From NCBI GenBank assembly GCA_015065685.1, contig SVPU01000002.1:1-64000 (forward strand): a stretch of DNA of 64,000 nucleotides. The letters run 5' to 3'. Origin of the DNA: Oscillospiraceae bacterium (GTDB taxonomy: Bacteria > Bacillota > Clostridia > Oscillospirales > Acutalibacteraceae). Shown piece by piece: positions 16,904 through 25,593 of this stretch. The notes beneath the pieces are model-generated. The model was not told where the DNA came from. It did not search any database and saw only the letters and a program-made list of their open reading frames with translations. The stretch's first letter is position 1. Each line of letters starts with the position of its first letter. Both the position numbers and the translations under genes were made by a program.

Positions 16904-19258
16904 ATGGATTTTTTAACACTCAGACGAAGAGTTATTGAAAAATATTTTAATAATATGAATGATAGGCAGTTCAAAGCCGTTACAACCGTTAACGGACCGC
17001 TACTTGTTTTAGCGGGTGCCGGAAGCGGAAAGACAACTGTCTTAGTAAACCGAATTTTAAATCTTATTAAGTTTGGCGATGCATATAACAGCAATTACTC
17101 CACCCAATTTTCTGATGAAGATTTTAAAATAGCCGAAGATTATTTGAATGGCAATATTGATGATATACCCGATAGAGTTTTTGCTGTTTCTGCCGCTAAT
17201 CCTTGGCAGATTCTTGCCATCACTTTCACGAACAAGGCTGCGGGCGAGCTCAAGGATAGAATAGCCACTAAGCTTGGCGATTTGGCAGATGATATCTGGG
17301 CGGGAACTTTTCACTCCATCTGTGGTAAAATTTTGCGGAGAAATGCGGACCGTTTAGGTTTCTCTTCACATTTTACTGTTTATGATACAGATGACCAACG
17401 CCGACTAATGAAGGAAATTTTAAAAACTCATAATATTGATGATAAAATGTTCCCGCACAAGTTTGTTTTGTCGGCAATTTCCTCTGCAAAGGACCAGCTA
17501 ATATCACCCGAGGAATATGCAGCATCGGTTGGTAATGATTATAGGCAGAAGACCATTGCAAAGCTATATTCTATTTATCAAAATTCACTTAAGAAAGCGG
17601 ATGCGATGGATTTTGATGATATGATTGTTAAAACGGTGGAGCTTTTGCAGAATAATGATGATTTGCTTGAGTATTATTCCAATAAATTCCGTTATGTTTT
17701 GGTTGATGAATATCAGGATACTAACCACGCACAATATGTGCTTATAAGTCTTTTAGCATCGGCTCAAAATAACCTTTGTGTTGTTGGCGATGATGACCAG
17801 AGTATCTATAAATTCAGAGGCGCCACAATTGAAAACATACTCTCTTTTGAGGATGAATATAAGGGCGCCAAAATAATCAGACTAGAGCAGAATTACCGTT
17901 CAACAACCAATATTTTAAATGCTGCCAACGCGGTTATTAGCAATAACCGAGGCAGAAAAGGGAAGACCCTTTGGACCAATAACGGCGATGGCGATAAGCT
18001 TGTGTTATATACTGCCGCTGATGAGCGTGATGAAGCGCAGTATGTTTCTAACACCATTCTCGAAAATGTTAGAATGGGAGAAAAGTTTTCTGACCATGCT
18101 ATTCTTTACAGAATGAATGCACAATCCAATGCTATTGAAAACGCATTTTTGAGAAGCGGTATCGCTTATAAGGTTATAGGCGGCATAAGATTTTATGACC
18201 GAAAAGAAGTTAAGGACATTATCGCATATTTGCAACTCATTAATAATAATAGTGATGATTTGCGACTTCGCCGAATTATAAATGAGCCAAAGCGTGGCAT
18301 CGGTGATACAACTGTTAATAAAGCAGCCGAAATTGCGGCTTCGCTAGGCATTTCGATTTTTGAGGTTTTAAATCATTGCGATGAATATGCTCCGCTTTCG
18401 CGAGCTTCGGCAAAAATCAAAGAATTTTGTAAGCTTATAAATTCTTTAACCGAGCTTTCAAATACCTGTCAAATCAGTGAGCTTTTTGAGCATATTCTTG
18501 AAAAAACCGGTTATTCAACAATGCTTTCTATCGATGACCCTGAAGCACAAGATAGATTAGATAATGTTAAGGAATTTGGCTCTACCATTGCTCAATATGA
18601 ATTCGAGAATGAAGAGCCTAACCTCGCAGAATTTTTAGAGCAAATTGCTTTAATCAGTGATATTGATGCCTTGGAATCTGATGCTGACCGTGTAGTTCTT
18701 ATGACTATTCATTCGGCAAAGGGTCTCGAATTCAACAATGTCTTTATTGTTGGAATGGAAGAGGGGATTTTCCCCGGAAATCAGTCGATTTATATGGGCC
18801 CAGATGAAATTGAAGAAGAACGCAGACTTTGTTACGTTGCGATAACAAGAGCTAAAAAGCGTTTGACCGTTACAAACACATTCTCCCGAATGATGTTTGG
18901 CTCGACCACAAGAAACGCGCCCTCGCGGTTTTTAAAAGAGATTCCCGAAGATTATTGCGAAACACCATATAATTCTTATAAGGTTAGAACATATAATTTT
19001 AAGGATTCTTACGAAAATTCTTCATTTTCCGCCCAAAAGTCTTATTCTAATTCGTTTGCAACGGCTTCTTCATTTGTGAAGCCTAAGACTGATAGCAGTT
19101 CGAGTTATAAGGTTGGAATGACGGTTCACCATAAGACCTTTGGCAGCGGCGTTATACTATCCGTAACACCTACCGGTGCTGACACGCTGTTAGAAATAGC
19201 TTTTGAAAATGTTGGAACTAAAAAAATTATGGCTAATTACGCAAAATTAACATTTTAG
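16904..19258 (+). CDS. pcrA: ATP-dependent DNA helicase PcrA/UvrD
   Basis: A superfamily 1A 3'-5' helicase for repair and plasmid replication, 784 aa. Motif I is AGAGSGKTTVL (about 39-49), motif Ia FTNKAAGELKDRI, motif II VDEYQDTNHAQ (about 267-277), motif III GDDDQSIYKFRGA, motif IV region EQNYRST, motif V TIHSAKGLEFNNVF, and motif VI ARAKKRL-like CYVAITRAKKRL. The C-terminal Tudor-like segment GMTVHHKTFGSGVILSV is the PcrA RNA-polymerase-binding domain. Between motifs I and Ia there is an extra insert of about 38 residues (acidic, about 62-100) compared with Geobacillus PcrA. Confidence 0.95.
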   Translation: MDFLTLRRRVIEKYFNNMNDRQFKAVTTVNGPLLVLAGAGSGKTTVLVNRILNLIKFGDAYNSNYSTQFSDEDFKIAEDYLNGNIDDIPDRVFAVSAANPWQILAITFTNKAAGELKDRIATKLGDLADDIWAGTFHSICGKILRRNADRLGFSSHFTVYDTDDQRRLMKEILKTHNIDDKMFPHKFVLSAISSAKDQLISPEEYAASVGNDYRQKTIAKLYSIYQNSLKKADAMDFDDMIVKTVELLQNNDDLLEYYSNKFRYVLVDEYQDTNHAQYVLISLLASAQNNLCVVGDDDQSIYKFRGATIENILSFEDEYKGAKIIRLEQNYRSTTNILNAANAVISNNRGRKGKTLWTNNGDGDKLVLYTAADERDEAQYVSNTILENVRMGEKFSDHAILYRMNAQSNAIENAFLRSGIAYKVIGGIRFYDRKEVKDIIAYLQLINNNSDDLRLRRIINEPKRGIGDTTVNKAAEIAASLGISIFEVLNHCDEYAPLSRASAKIKEFCKLINSLTELSNTCQISELFEHILEKTGYSTMLSIDDPEAQDRLDNVKEFGSTIAQYEFENEEPNLAEFLEQIALISDIDALESDADRVVLMTIHSAKGLEFNNVFIVGMEEGIFPGNQSIYMGPDEIEEERRLCYVAITRAKKRLTVTNTFSRMMFGSTTRNAPSRFLKEIPEDYCETPYNSYKVRTYNFKDSYENSSFSAQKSYSNSFATASSFVKPKTDSSSSYKVGMTVHHKTFGSGVILSVTPTGADTLLEIAFENVGTKKIMANYAKLTF

Positions 19259-19310
19259 CAAATAATTTCACTTTAATTTATTGTATAATAGTTTGAAAGG
19301 AGATGGTTTT

Positions 19311-20114
19311 TTGACAGCGAATAATAATGTTGTAAAAATAACGGCAAAAACTGCATTAAAGGGAAAGTGGCTTAATTCTATTGTTGCAGTGCTCACTATA
19401 ATTTTTTCATTTTTCATCGGTGTTTTATCAACATCGTTTTTAGATTATGTTTTCGGTGGCACCGTTGCTTCGATTTTTTTCTGTTTATATGCTTTGTTTT
19501 TACTATTTCCGTTGTTTATGGGCGCACTCCGATATTTTTGGCATTTAATCAGCGGAGATGTTTTAAATCCGGTTTCGGTGTTTTACTATTTTTCTGAAAA
19601 AGTGTTATTTATTAAATCACTCTCATTTTTATTCCATCTGTTTTTGAAATTTTTACCAATAGCATTGCTTATTTTCTTACCGGTTGTTTTTGTTTGGTTT
19701 ATCGCAGAGGGTAAACTGTTTTCAGTGCTTGATATTCCGCTTCCTATGTGGACTGCCGACCTTAATTATGTTTATAAAATTTTAAGGCCCGTTTCTGCTG
19801 TGGTTTTTTCATTGATTGCATTAAAGTATTATATGAGTCCTTTTTTATTAGTCGCAGATGAAAATATGGCGATTGACGAAGCAATTTATATGTCAAAAGT
19901 AATCTCGAGAAAAACACTTATTGATTTTATTTATTTGATTTTCTGCTTTATTGGTTGGTATTTGTTATCTTTGTTCATTTTCCCAATGATTTATACGCTT
20001 CCTTATGCTTTAACCGCTTATTGCGTACATTGTAGGTTTGCGGTGGCGGATTATAACAAACATTTAAAGCAGAGCTTTGAAGAAAGCTTACCAACATATT
20101 CAGTTGGAATTTAA
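19311..20114 (+). CDS. Multi-pass membrane protein of unknown function
   Basis: A 267-aa protein translated from TTG 19311 behind AAAGGAGATGG. The longer frame begins inside a TATAAT element. Hydrophobic segments suggest five or six spans, the first near residues 20-55, with the last one near 215-245. The fold recalls DUF975-type clostridial membrane proteins, but I cannot assign it. No catalytic motif is visible. The gene is 16 bases upstream of the MgtC-family gene and probably in the same transcript. Confidence 0.7.
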   Translation: MTANNNVVKITAKTALKGKWLNSIVAVLTIIFSFFIGVLSTSFLDYVFGGTVASIFFCLYALFLLFPLFMGALRYFWHLISGDVLNPVSVFYYFSEKVLFIKSLSFLFHLFLKFLPIALLIFLPVVFVWFIAEGKLFSVLDIPLPMWTADLNYVYKILRPVSAVVFSLIALKYYMSPFLLVADENMAIDEAIYMSKVISRKTLIDFIYLIFCFIGWYLLSLFIFPMIYTLPYALTAYCVHCRFAVADYNKHLKQSFEESLPTYSVGI

Positions 20115-20130
20115 ATTTAGGAGAAAGAGT

Positions 20131-20787
20131 ATGGAACAATTATTTAAGAACGAAATTTTTGTTATTGCATTTAAAATTTTTCTTGCAGTGTTTATAAGCG
20201 GTATTATCGGTGCTGAGCGTGGCAGACACGGTCGCTCTGCAGGAATGAGAACCCACATTCTTGTTTGTCTCGGCTCAACACTTACAGCCATGACCGGTCT
20301 TTACATACAGCAGACTGTTGGTACGGGTGATGTTATGCGTATTGCAGCACAGGTTATTTCGGGTGTCGGCTTCTTGGGTGCCGGTATGATTATTCACCGC
20401 AACGGAAATATGGTTACAGGTCTCACGACCGCCGCGGGTGTTTGGTCTGTTGCGACTATTGGTATTGCAATCGGATACGGCTATTATATTGCCGCTTTGA
20501 TAGCAAGCGTCGCTTTTATGCTTGCTGTTATGGTTTTTGCAAAATTCGAGAGCAGAAAGAGAAAAATCGGTGTGGTTTATGCCGAGCTTGATGATATGAA
20601 AAAGGTAAATGAGACTATATCTAAGCTCCCCGATTTTGTACCCTATAAACACCATGTTGATGTTGTTCCGCCCAAAAGTGCAAGGGCAGGGAATATAGGC
20701 CTCAACATCGTTATGGATAAAGCTTGTGAATTCGATATTGAAAAAATTCTCGAGTTAGAGAATGTTATATATGTTGTAGAAGAATAA
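20131..20787 (+). CDS. MgtC/SapB-family membrane protein
   Basis: A 218-aa protein starting at ATG 20131 behind AGGAG. The MgtC hallmark IIGAERGRHGRSAGMRTHIL lies near residues 23-42 and is followed by VCLGSTLTAM, QVISGVGFLGAGMI (about 73-86) and GLTTAAGVWSVATIG. Four or five membrane spans precede a cytoplasmic ACT-like tail (about 140-218). MgtC proteins affect magnesium homeostasis or ATP-synthase activity in some pathogens. The role in this gut-type anaerobe is unknown. No magnesium-sensing leader is visible. Confidence 0.88.
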   Translation: MEQLFKNEIFVIAFKIFLAVFISGIIGAERGRHGRSAGMRTHILVCLGSTLTAMTGLYIQQTVGTGDVMRIAAQVISGVGFLGAGMIIHRNGNMVTGLTTAAGVWSVATIGIAIGYGYYIAALIASVAFMLAVMVFAKFESRKRKIGVVYAELDDMKKVNETISKLPDFVPYKHHVDVVPPKSARAGNIGLNIVMDKACEFDIEKILELENVIYVVEE

Positions 20788-20793
20788 TTACTT

Positions 20794-20822
20794 AAAAGCT
20801 CCCGTTTTTGGGAGCTTTTTTC
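20794..20822 (+). terminator. Terminator after the MgtC gene
   Basis: A 10-bp stem (20794-20803 with 20810-20819) with a GTTTTT loop and a T run. Confidence 0.85.
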
Positions 20823-20871
20823 GTCAAATTTAACGATTGTTAAAAAATATACAATTTTTATCAAAAAACCC

Positions 20872-20900
20872 TTTTCAAATTGAAAATAGTGTGCTATAAT
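20872..20900 (+). promoter_or_regulatory. Extended -10 promoter of the hydrogenase operon
   Basis: TGC precedes TATAAT (20895-20900), making an extended -10. TTTTCA at 20872-20877 is a -35 match at 17-base spacing. It is the only promoter seen for the ten-gene operon that follows. Confidence 0.6.
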
Positions 20901-20904
20901 ACAT

Positions 20905-20945
20905 CTGTATGTATATGCGTACTGTATTTATATAGATATATACAG
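20905..20945. promoter_or_regulatory. Repeat-rich operator candidate in the hydrogenase leader
   Basis: CTGTATGTATAT at 20905-20916 and CTGTATTTATAT at 20922-20933 are direct repeats 17 bases apart. The second copy is also the left arm of an imperfect 24-base inverted repeat ending in ATATATACAG (20936-20945). The array lies just downstream of the -10, a position suited to a repressor. Confidence 0.4.
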
Positions 20946-20986
20946 TTACTATGCATATAAGATTTTTTAGAGGAGGATTCGGTTTC

Positions 20987-21490
20987 ATGCTAAAAAAAAT
21001 CAGTAATCTCCCGTTTAAGGGAACAGCTGAACAGGAACAGAAGCTGAAGGAAGTAATCGAAGGATGTAAGCATGACAAAAGTCTTTTGATGTCTGTTATG
21101 CAACAAGCACAGGATATTTACGGTTATCTTCCGATCGAAGTGCAGACAATGATCGCAGAGGGTATGGATGTGCCGCTCGAAAAGGTTTACGGTGTTGCTA
21201 CTTTCTATGCTCAGTTCTCGTTATCTCCCAAGGGCGAGTATAACATCTCTGTTTGCTTGGGAACCGCTTGTTATGTTAAAGGCTCAGGCGATATTTTTAA
21301 CAGATTAAGCGAAAGACTTGGTATTGGTTCTGACGAATGCACTGCTGACGGTAAGTTCTCTCTTACTGCTTGTCGTTGTATCGGTGCTTGCGGTCTTGCG
21401 CCTGTACTTACAGTTAATGAAGAAGTTTACGGTCGTCTTACTGTGGACGATGTGGACGGTATTCTCGAAAAATACGGCTTCGGAAAATAA
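20987..21490 (+). CDS. hydC: NuoE-like [2Fe-2S] subunit of NADH/ferredoxin-dependent hydrogenase (HydC)
   Basis: The thioredoxin-fold electron-transfer subunit of a trimeric electron-bifurcating hydrogenase. ATG 20987 lies 7 bases behind GAGGAGG; the longer frame has no ribosome site. The protein is 167 aa, with the [2Fe-2S] ligands C90, C95, C131 and C135 (CLGTAC and CIGAC). It keeps the NuoE segment GYLPIEVQ and GVATFYAQF. First gene of the operon that ends with hydB and hydA 6-8 kb downstream. The usual partner genes are displaced by an inserted regulatory block. Confidence 0.93.
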   Translation: MLKKISNLPFKGTAEQEQKLKEVIEGCKHDKSLLMSVMQQAQDIYGYLPIEVQTMIAEGMDVPLEKVYGVATFYAQFSLSPKGEYNISVCLGTACYVKGSGDIFNRLSERLGIGSDECTADGKFSLTACRCIGACGLAPVLTVNEEVYGRLTVDDVDGILEKYGFGK

Positions 21491-21520
21491 TAAAAATAAT
21501 TCCCGAAGGGATATTTGTAT

Positions 21521-21877
21521 ATGAAAATCAGTACAATTAAAAATCTTTTAGATGCAGAATTAATATGTTGTGAAGAGGGGCTTGAGCATCATGTATACTC
21601 CGCTTGTGGAAGTGATATGATGAGCGATGTATTGGCTTATGTTAAAGATCAAGCTGTTCTTCTTACAGGACTTGTAAATTCTCAGGTTATCAGAACTGCA
21701 GAAATGATGGATATGAAATGCATTGTTTTTGTGCGTTCGAAACTTCCTACTGCCGAAATGACAAAGCTCGCCGAGGAAAGCGGCATTGTTTTGTTAGCAA
21801 CTAAAAAAAGAATGTATGAGGCTTGCGGTATTTTATATAGCAATGGCCTTTATGGAAACAGAGTTAAAAATGTCTGA
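21521..21877 (+). CDS. DRTGG-domain protein 1
   Basis: A 118-aa soluble protein beginning at ATG 21521 behind GAAGGG. It matches the single DRTGG domain that occurs alone or fused to CBS domains and pyrophosphatases. The family ligand is not firmly known, and a nucleotide such as AMP is often proposed. The end overlaps the next gene by eight bases. A second, divergent copy lies at 23584. Both sit beside GHKL ATPases in the hydrogenase operon, suggesting a nucleotide or redox input. Confidence 0.8.
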   Translation: MKISTIKNLLDAELICCEEGLEHHVYSACGSDMMSDVLAYVKDQAVLLTGLVNSQVIRTAEMMDMKCIVFVRSKLPTAEMTKLAEESGIVLLATKKRMYEACGILYSNGLYGNRVKNV

Positions 21878-22295
21878 TATTCTTAATTTTCATTTTTTGG
21901 TTGATGGTGAGGATTTTACTTCGGCAGGTCAAGCCTCAGTGCAAGTAAAAAAGAATTTGCGCCAATTAGGTTTACCGCCTGAGATTATCAGGCGAGTTTC
22001 AATCGCTATGTATGAGGGCGAAATCAATATGGTTATCCACGCAGGTGGCGGCGAAGCTGATGTTAATGTAACAGAGGATTATGTCGAAATAATTTTGCGT
22101 GATAACGGCCCCGGTATAAAAAACATAGAACAGGCTATGCAGGAGGGTTATTCAACCGCTACTGACAATATCCGTTCTTTAGGTTTTGGTGCCGGTATGG
22201 GTTTGCCTAATATGAAGCGATATTCCGATCATATGCATATTGATTCTGTAGTTGGTCAAGGAACCAACATTACAATGAGGGTTAATATCCAATAA
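21870..22295 (+). CDS. RsbW-like GHKL ATPase / anti-sigma-type kinase
   Basis: A 141-aa ATP-binding protein of the RsbW/SpoIIAB type. The N box is MYEGEINMVIHA (about 48-59), G1 is DNGPGIKN (about 78-85) and G2 is FGAGMGLPNMK (about 111-121). No phosphoacceptor histidine domain or sensor is present. ATG 21870 overlaps the previous stop. An in-frame ATG at 21852 is possible but has no better ribosome site. Members of this family phosphorylate a serine on an antagonist or act as histidine-kinase-like switches. The target is likely encoded elsewhere or is HydS itself. Coupled to neighbours on both sides. Confidence 0.82.
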   Translation: MSDILNFHFLVDGEDFTSAGQASVQVKKNLRQLGLPPEIIRRVSIAMYEGEINMVIHAGGGEADVNVTEDYVEIILRDNGPGIKNIEQAMQEGYSTATDNIRSLGFGAGMGLPNMKRYSDHMHIDSVVGQGTNITMRVNIQ

Positions 22296-22319
22296 TAAAT
22301 TTTCCGGCAGGTACAATTT

Positions 22320-23594
22320 ATGAATACATATCAGCATTCAGTATATTTAGATGTCGAAAAATGTAATGGCTGTACAACCTGTTTAAAGCATTGCCCAACA
22401 GAAGCTATAAGAATTAAAAATAATCACGCTGTTATTAACGAGGGAAGATGTATCGACTGCGGTGAGTGTATAAGGGTTTGTCCCAACAGTGCTAAAAAGG
22501 CTAAATGCAGTAAGCTTTCTGCAATGGACAAATTCAAATGGAAGATTGCTCTTCCTGCACCCACACTTTATGGTCAGTTTGATAATCTTGACGATGTGGA
22601 TTATGTTCTTGATGGACTTTTGAAAATTGGTTTTGATGATGTTTTTGAGGTTTCTGCGGCGGCTGAACTTGTTTCTGCTTATACGCGAGTTTACCTTAAA
22701 AATGAAAAGGTTAAAAAACCCGTTATCAGTTCTGCGTGCCCTGTGGTTTTAAGGCTTATCGGTCTTAGATTTCCGTCGCTCAAGGAAAATATAATTCATA
22801 TGCTTCCACCAATGGAAATTGCAGCACTCTTGGCGCGTGATAGGGCAAAACAGCTTCATCCCGAACTTAAGGATGATGAAATCGGCGTTTGCTTTATTTC
22901 GCCGTGTCCTGCAAAAGCGAGTTATGTTAATAACGGTTTTGCCGATTATAAATCTAAGGTTGATGTTGTGGTTTCGGTGAGTGATATTTATTTCCAGCTT
23001 ATTTCTGTTATGAAATACGGAGACGAAGTAAAAACACTCTCGAATTCAGGTGTTATCGGTATCAGTTGGGCTTCATCAGGCGGTGAGGCAACCGCAATAT
23101 TTAATGAAAATTATCTAGCGGCAGACGGTATTGATAATGTTATCCGTGTTCTTGATCAGGTTGAGAACGGAAATATCCCACCTCTTGATTTTATTGAGCT
23201 TAATGCTTGTACAGGCGGTTGTGTCGGCGGTGTTTTAACCATACAAAATCCGTTTATTGCAAAAGCTAGACTTCGTTCACTCAGAAGATATTTGCCAATT
23301 TCACAAAATACGCTTTCTGATGATACTAAGGCGTTGCCTGACGGGTTCCTTTTCGAGAATCTTCCTATTTATAGGCCTATTTCTCGATTAAGCGACAGTA
23401 TGGCTGAATCTATGAGAATGATGTCTGAAATTCAAAGGCTTAAAAAAGAATTACCTTGTATTGATTGCGGCTCATGCGGTGCACCAAACTGTAGAGCATT
23501 TGCGGAAGATGTTGTTAAAGGCCAAGCAAATATTGATGATTGCCTTATAAGAAAACAAAGAATTGCGGAAGGCGGAGATAAGGATGACCGTTAA
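22320..23594 (+). CDS. hydS: Sensory-type [FeFe] hydrogenase (HydS, group D-like)
   Basis: A 424-aa protein with two N-terminal [4Fe-4S] ferredoxin motifs (C15, C18, C21, C25; C44, C47, C50, C54). A catalytic H-cluster domain follows (about 75-340). A C-terminal Fe-S domain contains C380, C383, C386, C391 and C408. The H-cluster ligands are present: C140 (SSACP), C196 (SPCPAK, with Lys199) and C297/C301 (ACTGGC). The proton-transfer Cys that precedes the first ligand is Ala139. That replacement is typical of low-turnover sensory HydS enzymes, as I recall from Thermotoga and Thermoanaerobacter proteins. It lacks the PAS domain of group C enzymes. It probably reports H2 or redox state to the adjacent GHKL/DRTGG proteins. 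Confidence 0.88.
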   Translation: MNTYQHSVYLDVEKCNGCTTCLKHCPTEAIRIKNNHAVINEGRCIDCGECIRVCPNSAKKAKCSKLSAMDKFKWKIALPAPTLYGQFDNLDDVDYVLDGLLKIGFDDVFEVSAAAELVSAYTRVYLKNEKVKKPVISSACPVVLRLIGLRFPSLKENIIHMLPPMEIAALLARDRAKQLHPELKDDEIGVCFISPCPAKASYVNNGFADYKSKVDVVVSVSDIYFQLISVMKYGDEVKTLSNSGVIGISWASSGGEATAIFNENYLAADGIDNVIRVLDQVENGNIPPLDFIELNACTGGCVGGVLTIQNPFIAKARLRSLRRYLPISQNTLSDDTKALPDGFLFENLPIYRPISRLSDSMAESMRMMSEIQRLKKELPCIDCGSCGAPNCRAFAEDVVKGQANIDDCLIRKQRIAEGGDKDDR

Positions 23595-23910
23595 AGAATT
23601 AGCTTCTTTAAAAGAGTTTAAATCGGTTGTTTTACCTGAGCCTAAACGCGAAATTTGTGGTGTTTATATTGGCGATTTACTCAGTTGGGTAATGGGCAGA
23701 GCGTCAAGTAACGATGCTTGGATTACAATAATGTCTAATGTTAATGTTTTGGCGGTAGCTTCGTTAGCCGATACATCGTGTATCATTCTTGCTGAGGGTG
23801 TTACCCTTGAGAATGACATAATTGAAACGGCCGAGCAAAAGGGCATAAATATCATAAGCTCAGATTTAAGCGCTTATAATATTGCGGTTACGATTGGCAA
23901 GATGCTATGA
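23584..23910 (+). CDS. DRTGG-domain protein 2
   Basis: A 108-aa protein starting at ATG 23584, overlapping the end of hydS by 11 bases and the next gene by four. It shares the strand pattern of the first DRTGG protein (VYIGDLLSWVMGRASSNDAWITI, about 25-47; CIILAEGV about 64-71) but is shorter and divergent. The close overlaps on both sides imply tight translational coupling, so its dose is probably tied to HydS. Ligand and role are unknown. Confidence 0.78.
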   Translation: MTVKELASLKEFKSVVLPEPKREICGVYIGDLLSWVMGRASSNDAWITIMSNVNVLAVASLADTSCIILAEGVTLENDIIETAEQKGINIISSDLSAYNIAVTIGKML

Positions 23911-24635
23911 AAAGTTATTTTTATGATTTGCATATCCATTCTTGTTTATCGCCTTGCGGCGATGATGCTTCAACGCCTGACAGTATTGTAGGTATGGGGG
24001 AGCTAAACGGTTTGGATATTATGGCTCTTACTGACCATAACACCGTTAAAAACTGTCCTGCTTTTTTTGAAGCCGCTAAACGACATGGTATTTTGCCTAT
24101 AGCAGGTATGGAGCTTACTACATCGGAAGAAATTCACATGGTTTGTTTGTTTCCCACACTTGAAAATGCTCTTTTATTTGGCGATGCGATTCAAACAAAA
24201 CGGATTTTAATTCCGAACAGAACTGATATTTTCGGCAATCAGCTCATTTGCGATAGTGAGGATAATGTCATTTCAACCGATGAACATTTATTGTCAACTG
24301 CAACAACAGTTTCTTTAGATGAAGCACCTTCTTTGGTGGAAAAATTCGACGGCATTTGCTTTCCGGCTCATATTGACCGCAATTCAAACAGTGTTTCTGC
24401 TGTTTTGGGTGTTTTTCCACAATATCCTAAATTTTCTTGTGCAGAAGTTTACGATAGAGCAAAGCTTCCTGAGTTTTTAGAGTTTTCGGGACTGAGTCGT
24501 GAGAAAATTCTTATTAATTCTGATGCACACTACCTTTGGGATATAAAAGAAAGGTTGGATTTTGTAAATCTTAAAGAAATTAAAGAAGGCAGTGTGGAAG
24601 CAGGGAAGTATCTTATCGAATATTTAAAGGGGTAA
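23907..24635 (+). CDS. PHP-domain metal-dependent phosphoesterase-like protein
   Basis: A 242-aa protein with all PHP metal-binding motifs in order: HIHSCLSPCGDD (9-20), LTDHNTVKN, GMELTTSEEIHM, PAHIDRNSNS (about 152-161) and NSDAHYLWD (about 199-207). PHP proteins hydrolyse phosphoesters such as histidinol phosphate or AMP/pAp. A homologue in this operon position recurs in clostridial hydrogenase clusters. Its substrate is unknown. One idea is that it makes or destroys a nucleotide sensed by the DRTGG domains. Start ATG 23907 overlaps the previous stop by four bases. Confidence 0.85.
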   Translation: MKSYFYDLHIHSCLSPCGDDASTPDSIVGMGELNGLDIMALTDHNTVKNCPAFFEAAKRHGILPIAGMELTTSEEIHMVCLFPTLENALLFGDAIQTKRILIPNRTDIFGNQLICDSEDNVISTDEHLLSTATTVSLDEAPSLVEKFDGICFPAHIDRNSNSVSAVLGVFPQYPKFSCAEVYDRAKLPEFLEFSGLSREKILINSDAHYLWDIKERLDFVNLKEIKEGSVEAGKYLIEYLKG

Positions 24636-24638
24636 AAT

Positions 24639-25184
24639 ATGAAGGAATTGTCGCTTAATATTCTTGATATTGTTGAAAATTCTGTAAAAGCGGGCGCTTC
24701 GCTTACAGAAATTTTAATTGATGAAAATGAAGAGACACTTTCGCTTACAATCAAAGATAACGGCTGCGGTATGACCAATGAGGTTTTACAAACCGTTACC
24801 GACCCTTTTTACACAACCAGAACAACCCGCAAGGTAGGTCTTGGACTTCCGCTTTTAAAATTAGAATGTGAAATGACAGGCGGAAATCTCACTGTAACAT
24901 CTAAACATATAAATGAATTCCCTAATGAGCATGGCACTTGTGTTCATGCGGTTTTCTATAAAAATCATATCGATTACACGCCGCTTGGCGATGTGATTGC
25001 AAGTATCACCACTTTAATTCAAGGCCATCCGGACAGAGATTTTTTGTTTTCGCACAAGTTTGAGGATAAAAATGTTTGTCTTGATACCCGAGAGCTCAGA
25101 ACTGTATTAGAAGATGTGCCTCTTGACAGTTTCGAGGTTATAAAGTGGATAAAAGAGTTTCTAAATGAGCAATATATAACTTAA
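24639..25184 (+). CDS. GHKL-type ATP-binding protein 2 (histidine-kinase-like)
   Basis: A 181-aa protein with the HATPase_c core near the N-terminus: IVENSVKAGA (N box, about 11-20), DNGCGM (G1, about 40-45), and VGLGLPLLKLE (G2, about 67-77). There is no HisKA dimerisation domain, no membrane span and no sensor domain. The tail of about 80 residues (GDVIASITTLIQGHPD onward) is a distinct alpha/beta extension. The start ATG at 24639 lies just after the PHP stop. Like the RsbW-type protein upstream, it could phosphorylate a partner or act as an ATP-driven switch. Confidence 0.8.
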   Translation: MKELSLNILDIVENSVKAGASLTEILIDENEETLSLTIKDNGCGMTNEVLQTVTDPFYTTRTTRKVGLGLPLLKLECEMTGGNLTVTSKHINEFPNEHGTCVHAVFYKNHIDYTPLGDVIASITTLIQGHPDRDFLFSHKFEDKNVCLDTRELRTVLEDVPLDSFEVIKWIKEFLNEQYIT

Positions 25185-25205
25185 AAAACAGAAAGGAAGA
25201 TATAT

Positions 25206-25577
25206 ATGAAATCATTAGCTGAATTACAAGCAATTAAAGAAAAAATGAAGAACAAGGTTGTTCTTCGCGAAGGCTCTGCAGATATTCGTGTTGTTGTTGG
25301 TATGGCAACCTGTGGTATCGCAGCGGGCGCTCGTCCTGTTCTTAATGCATTGGTTGAGGCTGTAAATGAAAGCAATCTTGCAGATAAGGTTACAGTTTCT
25401 CAAACAGGTTGTGTTGGTCTTTGCCAATATGAGCCCATCGTTGAGGTTTATGAAGCAGGAAAAGAAAAAGTAACCTATGTTAAAATGGATGCTGACAAGG
25501 CTAAGCGCGTTGTTGAAGAGCATCTTAAGGGTGGCAAAATTGTTGCTGACTGCACAATAGCTGCTTTTAATGCATAA
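25206..25577 (+). CDS. Thioredoxin-like [2Fe-2S] ferredoxin domain protein
   Basis: A 123-aa protein of the NuoE/NuoF-like ferredoxin fold, commonly found beside clostridial hydB and hydA. The cysteines visible are Cys36 in ATCGIAAGAR, two in TGCVGLCQ (about 69-73) and one near the end (ADCTIAA). The first half-motif has only one Cys instead of a CxxxxC pair, a pattern I have seen in this subfamily, so cluster binding may differ from canonical proteins. It directly precedes hydB. Confidence 0.85.
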   Translation: MKSLAELQAIKEKMKNKVVLREGSADIRVVVGMATCGIAAGARPVLNALVEAVNESNLADKVTVSQTGCVGLCQYEPIVEVYEAGKEKVTYVKMDADKAKRVVEEHLKGGKIVADCTIAAFNA

Positions 25578-25593
25578 GTGGAGGTAAAAATTT

